Shown: positions 18,316-28,371 of the stretch, in pieces | Layout of the letters: each line of letters starts with the position of its first letter | Position numbering within the stretch: position 1 is the first letter of the stretch | NCBI RefSeq assembly: GCF_004345675.1 | Contig: NZ_SLWU01000008.1 | Coordinates: 1 to 64,000 of the forward strand | Length of the DNA: 64,000 nt | Source: Caldanaerobacter subterraneus | Lineage (GTDB): Bacteria; Bacillota; Thermoanaerobacteria; Thermoanaerobacterales; Thermoanaerobacteraceae | Reading direction: 5' to 3' | Made by a program: the position numbers and the translations under genes | Notes under the pieces: model-generated | The model's database searches: none | What the model was told of the DNA's origin: nothing | What the model saw: only the letters and a program-made list of their open reading frames with translations

Positions 18316-19387
18316 ACCGCCTTCCACGCCTTAAGAAGGTAGGAATATCTAAGTCATCATTATCTAGAATATCTTCTAGCTTCACATCCACCCCTTTAAC
18401 CTCTTTCTTTTTTGGCTCCTCTTTAGCTTTGCTGTTTTTCTCAAAGCCTGTCGCAATGACAGTGATGCGTATCTGGTCCTCTAGTGCTTCATCAATTACA
18501 GCGCCAAAAATTATGTTGGCATCTGGATCTGCAGCTTCATAAATGAAGTTGGCTGCCTCGTTCACCTCAAAGATTGTAAGATTAGGGCCGCCCGCAATGT
18601 TGAGCAAAATCCCCTTGGAGCCCTCAATAGAAGTCTCCAGCAAAGGACTGTGTATTGCCTGTTTAGCCGCTTCTGTGGCTTTATTCTCTCCGGAAGCTAT
18701 TCCTATCCCCATATGAGCAAGTCCAGTATTTACCATTATAGTCTTTACATCGGCAAAATCCACATTCACAAGCCCCGGGACAGCTATTAAATCAGAAATT
18801 CCCTGAACGCCCTGCCTTAAAACGTCATCTGCCAGCTTAAAAGCATCTAGCATAGATGTCTTCTTCTCCACTACCTGTAATAATCTATCATTAGGGATCG
18901 TTATGAGTGCATCTACGTACTTCTTTAAATCTTCTATTCCCATCTCTGCCTGCGCCATTCTCTTCCTTCCTTCAAAAGTGAAGGGTTTAGTCACAACGCC
19001 TACAGTTAAAATACCAAGTTCCTTTGCAATTTCAGCTACAACTGGAGCTGCTCCTGTACCTGTGCCGCCTCCCATGCCCGCTGTTATGAATATCATGTCA
19101 GCACCTTTTATCGCTCTTTCGATCTCTTCCCTCGACTCTTCTGCCGCTTTTTTACCAATTTCAGGATTGGCACCAGCCCCCAGACCTTTTGTCAATTTTT
19201 CTCCTATCTGGATTTTAGTTTCAGCTTTTGACAAAGAAAGAGCTTGCTTGTCTGTATTGATGGCTATAAATTCCACACCTTTAACTCCCGCTTCAACCAT
19301 GCGGTTTACAGCATTTCCTCCGCCACCGCCAACTCCTATCACCTTAATAGCAGCAAACTGTTGTACATCAGTCTCCAATCCTATCAC
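18314..19387 (-). CDS. ftsZ: Cell division GTPase FtsZ
   Basis: Tubulin-like GTPase that forms the division ring. The GTG at 19387 is preceded by GGAGGG at 6 nt; a TTG further upstream in frame is not supported. The 357-residue product shows the glycine loop [13 protein letters not shown], the tubulin signature [10 protein letters not shown], and the C-terminal tail [14 protein letters not shown] that binds FtsA and other partners. The usual linker between GTPase body and tail is short. Confidence 0.97.
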   Translation of the reverse strand: MIGLETDVQQFAAIKVIGVGGGGGNAVNRMVEAGVKGVEFIAINTDKQALSLSKAETKIQIGEKLTKGLGAGANPEIGKKAAEESREEIERAIKGADMIFITAGMGGGTGTGAAPVVAEIAKELGILTVGVVTKPFTFEGRKRMAQAEMGIEDLKKYVDALITIPNDRLLQVVEKKTSMLDAFKLADDVLRQGVQGISDLIAVPGLVNVDFADVKTIMVNTGLAHMGIGIASGENKATEAAKQAIHSPLLETSIEGSKGILLNIAGGPNLTIFEVNEAANFIYEAADPDANIIFGAVIDEALEDQIRITVIATGFEKNSKAKEEPKKKEVKGVDVKLEDILDNDDLDIPTFLRRGRR

Positions 19388-19401
19388 ACAAAACCCTCCT
19401 C

Positions 19402-20628
19402 TTACGCCCAAAAATCACTAAAAATTTCTTTTAACTTATCTAACAACCGAGAATTTTTCTTTTCCTTTTTGTCAGTGGATGTACTCGGATACATAAATCT
19501 CCTGTTGTTATATACATATTTTACCACTCCAACCCCTGCTGAGTAAATAGGGGTAGCCACTCCAATGTTTTGCGGGGAACCAATTCTCACATTTCTGTCA
19601 AATATTTTCTGAGCAAGCTCTACACTCCCTTTTAAAAAGGAAATACCTCCTCCTGTAATGACTACATTAGTCACAATGTCTTCTAAAACCCCAGCCTCTT
19701 CTAAGCGTTCATATACAAGAGTTAAGAGTTCTGACACCCTTGCCTCTATTATGTCAGCAATTTCATTTATATCGGTGGTAGTCTTTGACTTGCCTGCTAA
19801 ACTGGCAATTTTTATGGGTTCTAATCTGTCTGGATCCACTTTTTCCAAAGTGCCGTATTTTTTCTTTATATTTTCGGCTTCTTCAAAGGAAATCTTTAAT
19901 CCAACCGAAAGGTCATTGGTTATATGCCATCCCCCAACCGCTATCATAGAAGAATAAATGAGTCCGCCATTTTTAAAAACAGATATATCTGTAACCCCTG
20001 CCCCAACGTCAATAAGTGCAACTCCCAATTCTTTTTCATCCTTTAAAAGAACAGCTTCAGAAGTAGCAAGAGGCCCTACGATAATGCCATCTATTTCCAA
20101 GCCTGCTTTTCTTACACACTTTTCCATATTCTGTATAGCAGTGACACTCCCTGTCACCACAGCCGCGTTTACTTCCAACCGTATTCCTGACATTCCAACT
20201 GGGTCTTTTATCTCCCCATATCCATCCACTATGTACTCCAAAGGAATCACATCTATGATCTGTTTATCCGAAGGAAGGGCTATTATCTTAGCAGCCTGCA
20301 ATACCCTCTCCACATCCTGTCTTGTTATTTCTCTGTCTTCTCTTGAAACTGCTACTACTCCATTATTCTTGTATATAGTAGTAAGTCCACCGTATATTTT
20401 CAAGTACACAGATGAAATTTTTCTATTAGCCATTCTTTCAGCCTGTTCTACAGATTTCTGGATTGAGTAGGCAGTTTCATCTATATCCACTATAATGCCC
20501 TTTTTCACACCAGTAGAAGGATAATACCCTATGCCCACTATATGAAGTTCTCCCGTCTTATCCCCTTCCCCAATGATTGTGCATACCTTAGACGTGCCAA
20601 TGTCCAAACCTACTATCAAATCTCCCAT
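19402..20628 (-). CDS. ftsA: Cell division protein FtsA
   Basis: Actin-like ATPase that tethers FtsZ to the membrane. The 408 residues start with the phosphate-1 motif [17 protein letters not shown], include the SHS2 insertion (about 85-165), [13 protein letters not shown] and TGGG motifs, and end with a short amphipathic helix ([14 protein letters not shown]) for membrane binding. It lies directly before ftsZ. Confidence 0.96.
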   Translation of the reverse strand: MGDLIVGLDIGTSKVCTIIGEGDKTGELHIVGIGYYPSTGVKKGIIVDIDETAYSIQKSVEQAERMANRKISSVYLKIYGGLTTIYKNNGVVAVSREDREITRQDVERVLQAAKIIALPSDKQIIDVIPLEYIVDGYGEIKDPVGMSGIRLEVNAAVVTGSVTAIQNMEKCVRKAGLEIDGIIVGPLATSEAVLLKDEKELGVALIDVGAGVTDISVFKNGGLIYSSMIAVGGWHITNDLSVGLKISFEEAENIKKKYGTLEKVDPDRLEPIKIASLAGKSKTTTDINEIADIIEARVSELLTLVYERLEEAGVLEDIVTNVVITGGGISFLKGSVELAQKIFDRNVRIGSPQNIGVATPIYSAGVGVVKYVYNNRRFMYPSTSTDKKEKKNSRLLDKLKEIFSDFWA

Positions 20629-20652
20629 TTGAAAATCCTCCTTAAAAGCCCA

Positions 20653-20997
20653 CTACCTTCGCCGCATCCTGTCTATCAAATACCTTCTTATGTAGGCAAA
20701 GTTTGAGAAAAGCCTGCTTCCAAACACAAACACAGCTGCTAGATAGATAGGAACTCCCAAAACATCTCCAATATACGCGAGCCCTCCAGCTAAAATTATA
20801 TTGCCAAAAAATCCTGTGATAAAAATTAGGTTGTCAAACTTTTCTTCAAAACTTGCCCTTATCCCTCCAAAGACCGAATCCAAAGCTGCAAGAATTGCCA
20901 CAGAAAGGTAAGGAGCATAGCTAAAAGGTATGTTAATGGGAAGTACAAAACCTATTATAAGTCCAAGCAACAAGCTCAAAGCTATTATATATGCCAT
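20653..20997 (-). CDS. sbp: Small basic protein Sbp (DUF1290)
   Basis: A 114-residue membrane protein with about three hydrophobic segments and an arginine-rich tail (RRYLIDRMRRR). The stretch YLSVAILAALDSVFGGIRA is typical of DUF1290/Sbp, which in Bacillus lies between ylxWX and ftsA in the same order. It shares one base with the end of the upstream DUF881 gene frame. Function unknown. Confidence 0.88.
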   Translation of the reverse strand: MAYIIALSLLLGLIIGFVLPINIPFSYAPYLSVAILAALDSVFGGIRASFEEKFDNLIFITGFFGNIILAGGLAYIGDVLGVPIYLAAVFVFGSRLFSNFAYIRRYLIDRMRRR

Positions 20998-21725
20998 TAC
21001 TTCTTCTCTCCCTCAACCAATGGTTTCGCATATCTAAATTTCAATACGCCATCGTACTTTTTTATGACTATCTTGTCTGACTTCTTTATATTTACTTCTA
21101 TTCCCCATGTAGCTAGGCTATCTACAACTCCGCCTTTCAATTTCAAGGCTGCTTCTAAAGTATCAGGGTCTCCTATAGCCTTTATCACATATGGAGCAGC
21201 AAATCGCACAGAATTTACTACCACAGTAGGTCCAACACATCTTATCTCTGAAGTTGCAATGAGCCTCTGGTCATTTAAAGAAATGGCTTCAGCTCCTGCT
21301 GCTCTTAACTCATTTACAATCCTCAATAAGTCCTCATCATGCACTAAAAACAAATTCGGGTCCTGTCCAGGTGGAACAGGCTGCTTGCTGTCATTTACCG
21401 TGACAATGACCCCTGGTCCCTGAAGGTCTGTAAGCCCAGCCAGCTCTTTGTACTTTTCAACTTCACTCTTTAAAGTCTGTGTAATCACACTGTTTTTAGA
21501 AGCCGAGTCCTCATACGCATTTATTTTGGCTTCCAATTCGCTTATTTGTTTCAACAAGGCTTCTTTCTCAGATTGCAATTGCTTTAATTGAGTAGCAAGC
21601 TCCTCTGCCCTCTGAGCTGTCACAACTCCACCTTTTTTTACAATCTTAAATTGTGTAGAAAGCATTATGCCCAACACAAGAGAAACCAGCGCAATCGATA
21701 TATATATACTAAAACCTTTTTTCAT
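20997..21725 (-). CDS. DUF881 (YlxW/YlxX-like) membrane-anchored protein
   Basis: A 242-residue protein with a single N-terminal membrane anchor (about residues 5-24), a coiled coil (about 35-75) and a conserved alpha/beta DUF881 domain (LTDLQGPGVIVTVND, then LLRIVNELRAAGAEAISLNDQR). The ATG at 21725 has GGGGG at a suitable distance; the ATG at 21737 would have none. Found between divIB and sbp in many Firmicutes; Bacillus has two such genes here, this window one. Role in division or wall growth is presumed from context. Confidence 0.87.
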   Translation of the reverse strand: MKKGFSIYISIALVSLVLGIMLSTQFKIVKKGGVVTAQRAEELATQLKQLQSEKEALLKQISELEAKINAYEDSASKNSVITQTLKSEVEKYKELAGLTDLQGPGVIVTVNDSKQPVPPGQDPNLFLVHDEDLLRIVNELRAAGAEAISLNDQRLIATSEIRCVGPTVVVNSVRFAAPYVIKAIGDPDTLEAALKLKGGVVDSLATWGIEVNIKKSDKIVIKKYDGVLKFRYAKPLVEGEKK

Positions 21726-21740
21726 ACGTACCCCCATCCT

Positions 21741-22439
21741 CTATTGCATAAATACGGCATTGCCATCTCCTATAATTTCTATCTTACCACTTTTGTAACC
21801 CTTTTTAAGCAAATCCTTTAATATTAATTCGGCAAACTTAAAGGAATAATTAACATCAGCAGGATTTTTGAGAAAAATATTTATTCCCTGCTTTGAAAGA
21901 AGTTCTACCTCATTCTCTTTTATATACCTGAGGGCATAATAATTACTTTTACTCTCAATCAAACCTAGCACTTCGCTGAGAAGAGTTTTATCAAAATTGC
22001 TATTTAACTTTTTCCCTATCTGATATCTTTCCACCTTAATTCCCTCGATCAATAGAAGGCCAGGTGCAAAACTCCCCTTTTCTACAATTACGCCCTCTTT
22101 GTCTATCTTCAAATAATCGCTTTTGTACCTGACTTGAGCAACCACACGCCTTTCTTCGACAAAAATTTCTACTCTGTTTGGATAAAGAATTTTAACTTTA
22201 CATTCTTTTATATAAGGATTTTCTAGGAGGTTTTTCTCCACCTGCTTTGGGTTGACTTTAAAAATATTAGTCCCTGCCTGTATTTTTGAAATCTCTTTAA
22301 TATCATTATAAGACAAAATTTGATTGCCTACAACTTTTATAGACTTTATTTTGAAATAATTTGTGTGAAAGGCAAAAACATAACTCAAAACTGCCAAAAT
22401 TAAAAGGAAGAAAATTACTCTAAAGGCTCTTTTGTTCAT
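21741..22439 (-). CDS. divIB: Cell division protein DivIB/FtsQ
   Basis: Bitopic membrane protein of the divisome. The ATG at 22439 follows AGGTGA at 6 nt. The 232 residues have a basic cytosolic start, one membrane segment (about 8-25), a POTRA domain (about 30-100, KSIKVVGNQILSYNDI) and a beta domain with the VEIFVEERRVVA segment typical of FtsQ/DivIB. Downstream of murA. Confidence 0.9.
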   Translation of the reverse strand: MNKRAFRVIFFLLILAVLSYVFAFHTNYFKIKSIKVVGNQILSYNDIKEISKIQAGTNIFKVNPKQVEKNLLENPYIKECKVKILYPNRVEIFVEERRVVAQVRYKSDYLKIDKEGVIVEKGSFAPGLLLIEGIKVERYQIGKKLNSNFDKTLLSEVLGLIESKSNYYALRYIKENEVELLSKQGINIFLKNPADVNYSFKFAELILKDLLKKGYKSGKIEIIGDGNAVFMQ

Positions 22440-22495
22440 AGTTTTCACCTGCTTGTACCTTTTTCCGCTAATATGTAAAACAGCATGACGCTGTT

Positions 22496-23749
22496 TTACA
22501 TAATTCTGACAATATCTGCTCCCACGCTCTTTAAAGCCTTTTCTAAAGATTCGTATCCTCTATCTATGTGTTCTGCTCCTTCTACAACAGTAGTCCCTTC
22601 AGCACCCAATCCAGCTATTACAAGAGCTACTCCTCCCCTTAGGTCTTTTGCCAAAACTTTCGCCCCTGTTATTTTGTCTACTCCTCTTATTACCGCTACT
22701 CTTCCTTCCACTTTTATGTCAGCTCCCATTCTCACCAGTTCTTCTGTGTATTTAAATCTATTGTCAAAGATAGTCTCTGTGACTATTGAAGTGCCTTCAG
22801 CAATAGAAAGCACAGAAACTATCTGGGGCTGCAAATCCGTAGGAAATCCAGGGTAAGGCAAGGTCACAATCATATCCACAGCTTTTGGCCTTTTATTGCA
22901 GGTAATTTTTATATAGTCATTTCCTGTTTTTAATTCACAACCTGTTTCTTTAAGTTTAGAAATTAAGGGCTCTAAATGCTCTTTTAAAGCTTTTACAACA
23001 GTCAGTTCTCCTCTTGTCATTGCCGCAGCACAAAGGTAAGTACCAGCAACAATTCTATCCGGAATTATAGTGTACTCGGTATCATGAAGTTTTTTCACTC
23101 CCTCAATCACAATAGTGTTTGTTCCTGCTCCAGTAATTCTAGCTCCCATGGAGTTTAAGAAATTCTGCAAATCTTCTATCTCCGGCTCTTTAGCCGCATT
23201 TCTTATAACAGTTATCCCATCAGCCAATGTAGCTGCTAACATTATGTTCTCTGTAGCTCCAACACTTGGAAGGTCTAAGTGAATCTCATTTCCCCTAACC
23301 CTTACCCCTTTACATCTTATATACCCGTAAGACTCTTCAATCTCGACCCCCAGTTTTTTTAAGCCTTTAAGATGCAAATCTATTGGCCTGTGACCTATAT
23401 CGCACCCTCCAGGAAAACTTATAAAAGCTTTTTTGTTTCGGGCAATTAAGGCTCCCATCAGAAAAATGGAAGACCGCATGGTTCTCATCAAATTGTCTGG
23501 AATTTCGCTGTCTTTTACATCTCTCGCATCTACTACGATGTCTCTCCCGCTAAAACTTACTTTGCAGCCTATGTGCTCAAGAATCTCAATCATGGAATCT
23601 ACATCCTTGAGCCTAGGGCAGTTGTGAATGACAGAAACTCCTTCATTTAAAATAGTAGCGGCAAGAATTGGCAGAATAGAATTTTTAGCCCCATGTACCT
23701 CTACTTCGCCATAAAGCCTCTTCCCTCCATTTATCTTGAATTTCCCCAT
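22496..23749 (-). CDS. murA: UDP-N-acetylglucosamine 1-carboxyvinyltransferase MurA
   Basis: Catalyses the first committed step of peptidoglycan synthesis, transferring enolpyruvate from PEP to UDP-GlcNAc. The 417 residues include the substrate-binding pair K22-N23 and the active-site cysteine C116 in PGGCDIGHRP, the residue attacked by fosfomycin. A perfect 12-bp hairpin without a T-run (22473-22501) overlaps its stop codon. It lies between murG and divIB in the cell-wall cluster. Confidence 0.96.
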   Translation of the reverse strand: MGKFKINGGKRLYGEVEVHGAKNSILPILAATILNEGVSVIHNCPRLKDVDSMIEILEHIGCKVSFSGRDIVVDARDVKDSEIPDNLMRTMRSSIFLMGALIARNKKAFISFPGGCDIGHRPIDLHLKGLKKLGVEIEESYGYIRCKGVRVRGNEIHLDLPSVGATENIMLAATLADGITVIRNAAKEPEIEDLQNFLNSMGARITGAGTNTIVIEGVKKLHDTEYTIIPDRIVAGTYLCAAAMTRGELTVVKALKEHLEPLISKLKETGCELKTGNDYIKITCNKRPKAVDMIVTLPYPGFPTDLQPQIVSVLSIAEGTSIVTETIFDNRFKYTEELVRMGADIKVEGRVAVIRGVDKITGAKVLAKDLRGGVALVIAGLGAEGTTVVEGAEHIDRGYESLEKALKSVGADIVRIM

Positions 23750-23822
23750 CTTATCCCCCCTAAAAAATTCCCGCTTACACCCATATACTATGCATGGATA
23801 AGATGGGGTGTTACATATATTA

Positions 23823-24917
23823 TTAAGTTATGGTTTTAACGAGTTGGTATATCTTGTAAGATGCATCTGTCCTGCTCATACTTTTAGCTTTTTCTCTCAT
23901 TTCATTAAGGAGGGAAGGCTCACTTAAAAGATATTCAATCTTTTCATAAAGCTTTTTGGCATCAAGGTCCTTTTCTAAAATCACATGGGAAGCTCCTTGC
24001 CTCTCTAAAAGGCGAGCATTATACTCCTGATGGTTGTTTGCAACGTAAGGAGATGGAATCAAAATCGATGGAACTCCCACTGCTGTAATTTCTGAAAGGG
24101 TTATAGCCCCTGCCCTGCAAATCATTATATCTGCTGCAGCATACACATACTGCATTTCATGGCTATATGGAACTATTTTCACTGAATCGTCCAAAACCAC
24201 ATTTTCTTTTTTAACTTTTTCCAACACTTTATCGTAGTTAGAAGAACCAGTTATTATAAGTACCTGAAACTTTCTATCCTTTATCTTTAACAATTCCACC
24301 ATGGTGGAATTGATTTTTTCTGCTCCTCTGCTTCCTCCAACAGAAACCACCAAAGGCTTGGACATAGAAAAGCCCAGCTTTTCTCTCCCCTCTTCTTTTT
24401 TTACTCTCAAAAGCTCCTCTCTTATAGGGTTACCTGTAACCACTACTTTTTTAGCTTTTTTGAAATACTTAACAGAATCTTCAAAACTGACAGCTACTAT
24501 ATCTACAAAAGGCGAAAGCAATCTATTAGTAAGTCCTGGAAAAGCATTCTGTTCGTGGATCAAAGTTGGTATTCTTTTTATCACTGCTGCCATCAAAACA
24601 GGCCCACATACATAGCCCCCTGTTCCGATCACCACATGGGGCTTGAAGTCTTTCAAAATTTTATTAGCCTGTTTAAAACCAGTAAAGGCCTTGTACACAG
24701 TCTTTAAAGTATCGAAAGATAGCTTTCTTTTAAAGCCTTGAACTTCTATGGTGACTAGCTCAAAGCCTTCCCGCGGCACCAGTTCTTTCTCCAAGCCCTT
24801 TTCTGTTCCCACAAATAGTATTTGGGCATCCTGTTCATTTTTTAAAATTTCCTTAGCTATAGCTACAGCCGGGTAAATATGCCCCCCTGTGCCTCCTCCT
24901 GCAAACAGATACCTCAA
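23823..24917 (-). CDS. murG: Lipid II synthase MurG
   Basis: Peripheral membrane glycosyltransferase that adds GlcNAc to lipid I. The 364 residues carry the N-terminal glycine motif GGGTGGHIYPAVAIA, a second glycine-rich loop VSVGGSRGAEKIN near residue 190, and the nucleotide-sugar site ICRAGAITLSEI. Six bp after ftsW. Confidence 0.96.
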   Translation of the reverse strand: MRYLFAGGGTGGHIYPAVAIAKEILKNEQDAQILFVGTEKGLEKELVPREGFELVTIEVQGFKRKLSFDTLKTVYKAFTGFKQANKILKDFKPHVVIGTGGYVCGPVLMAAVIKRIPTLIHEQNAFPGLTNRLLSPFVDIVAVSFEDSVKYFKKAKKVVVTGNPIREELLRVKKEEGREKLGFSMSKPLVVSVGGSRGAEKINSTMVELLKIKDRKFQVLIITGSSNYDKVLEKVKKENVVLDDSVKIVPYSHEMQYVYAAADIMICRAGAITLSEITAVGVPSILIPSPYVANNHQEYNARLLERQGASHVILEKDLDAKKLYEKIEYLLSEPSLLNEMREKAKSMSRTDASYKIYQLVKTIT

Positions 24918-24923
24918 ATGTCA

Positions 24924-26030
24924 TCAGCTCCTATCTAAATTTGCATGTCTCGATATATTCAAAAGTATCCCAACTCCAGCCATCATGATGAGCGTAGAAG
25001 TACCTCCATAGCTTATAAAAGGCAGAGAAACTCCTGTGGGCGGCATGGATGAGGTAACAACTGCTACATTAATAAAAGCCTGAATTCCGATTAAACTGGT
25101 AATACCCGTAGCTAAAAGGCATCCAAACATGTCTGGCGCTTTAGCTGCTACCCTCAAACCTCTTAAAATTATGTACAAGAACATGAGAAGAATAGTCACT
25201 GTACCCACAAGCCCAAGTTCCTCACCAATTATGGAAAATATAAAGTCATTATGAGGCATTGGAAGGTACATGAGCTTCTGACGACTGTTCCCAAGTCCTA
25301 CACCAAAAAGTCCGCCAGAGCCTAAGGCATAAAGTGATTGAACTATCTGGTAGCCAGACTTCTGTATGTCCTGCCACGGATTTAAAAAGGTTAAAACTCT
25401 TTCCCTCACATATTTGAAGGAAGAGATAACTAAAACTGCAACCCCTAATCCTGTACCAAGAAGAATTCCCATGTAGGATAGCTTAGCTCCTGCTACAAAA
25501 AGCATCACAACTGACACAATAAATATTATGCCTGCAGTACTGAAATTTGGCTGAAGCATTATCAGCCCAAAAAATACCCCTGCCAATCCCAAGACGGGAA
25601 TTACTCCTTTTTTTAAGCTCTTTGCATATTCAGGATGTTTGTCAAAGTACTTCGCCAGATATATTATAAGAGCATATTTAGCAATTTCAGAGGGCTGAAC
25701 AGTAAAATTACCTACTCCTATCCACCTCGTAGCATTGTACCTTTCAACTCCAATTCCTGGGATTAAAACCAGTACAAGCAGTACTATTGAAATCACAAGA
25801 AAAGCCCCTGCCCACCTTTTAAACCAAAGGTAATCTACATTCATTGTAAAAACCATGGCAAAAAAGCCTAATATTGCCCATACCAGCTGCCTCTTGAGGA
25901 AATAATAGGGGTCGTTGTACATGTACTCGGCAGTAGCAGCACTTGCACTAAAAACCATTACCACCCCTATTGCCACTAAAATCATCACCACAAGCAAAAT
26001 TCCGTAATCCACAGGGGGCTTTTTCTTCAT
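24924..26030 (-). CDS. ftsW: FtsW/SpoVE-type peptidoglycan polymerase
   Basis: SEDS-family membrane glycosyltransferase that polymerises lipid II. The 368 residues have about ten membrane segments, the GVERYNATRWI loop, and the C-terminal signature VVTSSMPPTGVSLPFISYGG. In spore-formers the copy in this cluster may serve vegetative division, spore cortex (SpoVE) or both; sequence alone does not decide. Confidence 0.93.
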   Translation of the reverse strand: MKKKPPVDYGILLVVMILVAIGVVMVFSASAATAEYMYNDPYYFLKRQLVWAILGFFAMVFTMNVDYLWFKRWAGAFLVISIVLLVLVLIPGIGVERYNATRWIGVGNFTVQPSEIAKYALIIYLAKYFDKHPEYAKSLKKGVIPVLGLAGVFFGLIMLQPNFSTAGIIFIVSVVMLFVAGAKLSYMGILLGTGLGVAVLVISSFKYVRERVLTFLNPWQDIQKSGYQIVQSLYALGSGGLFGVGLGNSRQKLMYLPMPHNDFIFSIIGEELGLVGTVTILLMFLYIILRGLRVAAKAPDMFGCLLATGITSLIGIQAFINVAVVTSSMPPTGVSLPFISYGGTSTLIMMAGVGILLNISRHANLDRS

Positions 26031-26034
26031 CTTT

Positions 26035-27387
26035 TTACCTCCTCAAATCCATTACAGCCTTTTTAAAAGCTTTGCCTCTCTCTTCGAAGTTTTTAAACAT
26101 GTCCCAGCTAGCACAGGCCGGCGACAGAAGAACGCTATCCCCCTTTTCTGCCACCTCATAAGCTTTTCTCACAGCCTCTTCTAAAGAATCCACCAAAAAT
26201 ATGTCTTCTTCAGGGTATGAATACTTAAGAGCAGTTTTCTTTATCTTTTGAGCAGTCTGCCCTATAAGGATTAACTTTCTCACTTTCTTATCAAATGTCT
26301 TTACAAACTCGTCAAACTCACTTCCCTTGTCATAACCGCCTGCAATTAGGACTATAGGAGTTTTAAGAGCCTGAATAGCCTTTATAGATGCGTCGGGATT
26401 GGTGCCTTTAGAATCGTTGTAAAACTTTATCCCCTCTATTTCCGCTACAAACTCTATTCTATGTTCCACACCCTTGAAAGTTCTCAAAGTCGTCTCAATA
26501 GCATCAACCTCAATTCCAGAAAGATAAGCTACCGATGAAGCCGCCAATGCATTTTCTAAATTGTGCTCTCCGGGAATGTATATATCCTCAACTTTAATCA
26601 CTTTCTTATTCTGTAAGTATAAAAAGCCTTCTTTTACATACGCTCCATTTTCCAGGACTTTCTTTCTACTGAAAGGAAAAACTTTCGCTTTTGCCCTTTC
26701 TTTCAACCCCCATGTGACAGGGTCGTCATAGTTTAAAACTACGTATTCTTCTTCCCTTTGGTTTTCAAAAATTCTTCCTTTTATATTTGCATAGTTTTCA
26801 AAGGTCTTGTGCCTGTCAAGATGGTCAGGCGTTATGTTTATTATACAGCTTATCTTAGGCCTAAATTCTTTTACAGTTTCAAGCTGAAAACTGCTGATCT
26901 CTGCTACAATATGGTCATTAGGTCCCGCTTCTAAAGCGGCATAGATGAGAGGATACCCTATATTGCCAGCTACATACACCTTCCTTCCAGCGTTTCTAAA
27001 CATCTCGCCTAACAGAGAAGTTGTAGTAGTCTTTCCATTTGTACCTGTGATTGCATAAATAGGGGCTTTTGAAAGCCTATAAGCTAGTTCTACCTCTCCC
27101 AGTATTTCAAGTCCCATGTCTTTAGCCTTTTTTACTATTTCCGATTCGAGAGAGATGCCTGGACTTAAAACTACCAGCTCTATTCCTTTCAAAAACTCTT
27201 CCTTAAACTCCCCCAGTTTTATCTCTACAGGCAAATCCTTTAACTCCTCTAAAGCTTCTTTTAAGGCTATTTCATTTTTCTGGTCATAAGCTATTACATT
27301 TGCTCCCAGATTTACAAGCACACGGCAGAGTGCTACACCACTTACGCCTAACCCTGCTACAAATACTCTTTTTTCTTTTAATTCCAT
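26035..27387 (-). CDS. murD: UDP-MurNAc-L-alanine:D-glutamate ligase MurD
   Basis: Adds D-glutamate to the peptide stem. The ATG at 27387 has AAGGAG at 8 nt; a GTG three codons upstream is less well placed. The 450 residues include a Rossmann start (FVAGLGVSGVALCR), the ATP loop TGTNGKTTTTSLLGEM and the family motifs ITPDHLDRH and YNDSKGTNPDA. Follows mraY closely. Confidence 0.96.
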   Translation of the reverse strand: MELKEKRVFVAGLGVSGVALCRVLVNLGANVIAYDQKNEIALKEALEELKDLPVEIKLGEFKEEFLKGIELVVLSPGISLESEIVKKAKDMGLEILGEVELAYRLSKAPIYAITGTNGKTTTTSLLGEMFRNAGRKVYVAGNIGYPLIYAALEAGPNDHIVAEISSFQLETVKEFRPKISCIINITPDHLDRHKTFENYANIKGRIFENQREEEYVVLNYDDPVTWGLKERAKAKVFPFSRKKVLENGAYVKEGFLYLQNKKVIKVEDIYIPGEHNLENALAASSVAYLSGIEVDAIETTLRTFKGVEHRIEFVAEIEGIKFYNDSKGTNPDASIKAIQALKTPIVLIAGGYDKGSEFDEFVKTFDKKVRKLILIGQTAQKIKKTALKYSYPEEDIFLVDSLEEAVRKAYEVAEKGDSVLLSPACASWDMFKNFEERGKAFKKAVMDLRR

Positions 27388-27399
27388 ATACTGCACTCC

Positions 27400-28350
27400 T
27401 TAACTCAGACTGTAAAAAGATACAAATAAAGCAATCAATGTAACCAACCAAAAGCTGTATACAACTTTCTCTTCTTTCCAACCCGAAAGCTCAAAATGGT
27501 GATGCAAAGGGCTCATTTTAAAAATCCTCTTTCCGAATAACTTGAAAGAAAACACCTGCAAAATAACTGAAATAGCCTCAGCCACATAAATTATCCCTAA
27601 AACAGGCAATATCAAAGGAAGTTTGGTAAGAAGCGCAACAGTCGCTACCGCTCCTCCAATCGCAAGAGAACCTGTATCCCCCATAAACACTTCAGCGGGA
27701 TGCTTATTGTACCTCAAAAACCCAAGCAGTCCTCCTGTCAAAGAAGCGCTGAATACTCCATAGGTCACATCGTTTAAAAACAGAGCAATCATTGCAAAAA
27801 AAGCCATGACAATAGTGGATACTCCTGCTGCCAATCCATCCAGCCCATCCGTAAGGTTGACGCTGTTCACAGTTCCAACAATTATAAACACAGCAAAAGG
27901 AATATAAAAATTCGCTAAATCAACAGACCTCTTAAAAAATGGGACGATTATCTCTGTGCCCACATTGCTCTTTATAAACCAAGAAATTACAATGGCCAGC
28001 AAAAACTGTGCCAGCAGTTTTTCTCTAGCGCGAAGCCCTAAAGACCTTTTAAAATACACCTTTAAAAAGTCGTCTGCAAAACCTATAAGTCCATATCCTA
28101 AAAATCCTGCTAGCAGTATAAAAAGATATTTATTCCACGGAGAGAAAATCAGAGATGTCAAAAAAGTAGCAACTACAAATATAATTCCTCCCATTGTAGG
28201 AGTGCCAGACTTTTTCAAGTGAGTTTTAGGTCCATCTTCTCTTACTTTTTGACTAAATTTTAGCTTTCTTAAGTATGGAATAAAAAATCTCCCAGATATA
28301 ATAGCTACAGTAAAAGACAATAAAGTCGCAAATATTATCTTTTGTATCAT
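27400..28350 (-). CDS. mraY: Phospho-MurNAc-pentapeptide transferase MraY
   Basis: Membrane enzyme making lipid I. The 316 residues have about ten membrane segments with the catalytic aspartates in GFADDFLKV and NSVNLTDGLDGLAAG, and the HHHF motif (PLHHHFELSGW). It directly follows murE; the murF gene that normally stands between them is absent. Confidence 0.96.
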   Translation of the reverse strand: MIQKIIFATLLSFTVAIISGRFFIPYLRKLKFSQKVREDGPKTHLKKSGTPTMGGIIFVVATFLTSLIFSPWNKYLFILLAGFLGYGLIGFADDFLKVYFKRSLGLRAREKLLAQFLLAIVISWFIKSNVGTEIIVPFFKRSVDLANFYIPFAVFIIVGTVNSVNLTDGLDGLAAGVSTIVMAFFAMIALFLNDVTYGVFSASLTGGLLGFLRYNKHPAEVFMGDTGSLAIGGAVATVALLTKLPLILPVLGIIYVAEAISVILQVFSFKLFGKRIFKMSPLHHHFELSGWKEEKVVYSFWLVTLIALFVSFYSLS

Positions 28351-28371
28351 CCTACCTTATCCTCTCCTGTC

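Noticed and set aside
23750-23822. Hairpin ACACCC/GGGTGT between murG and murA
   Set aside because: The stem is short, the loop long and there is no T-run; it probably has no role as a terminator.
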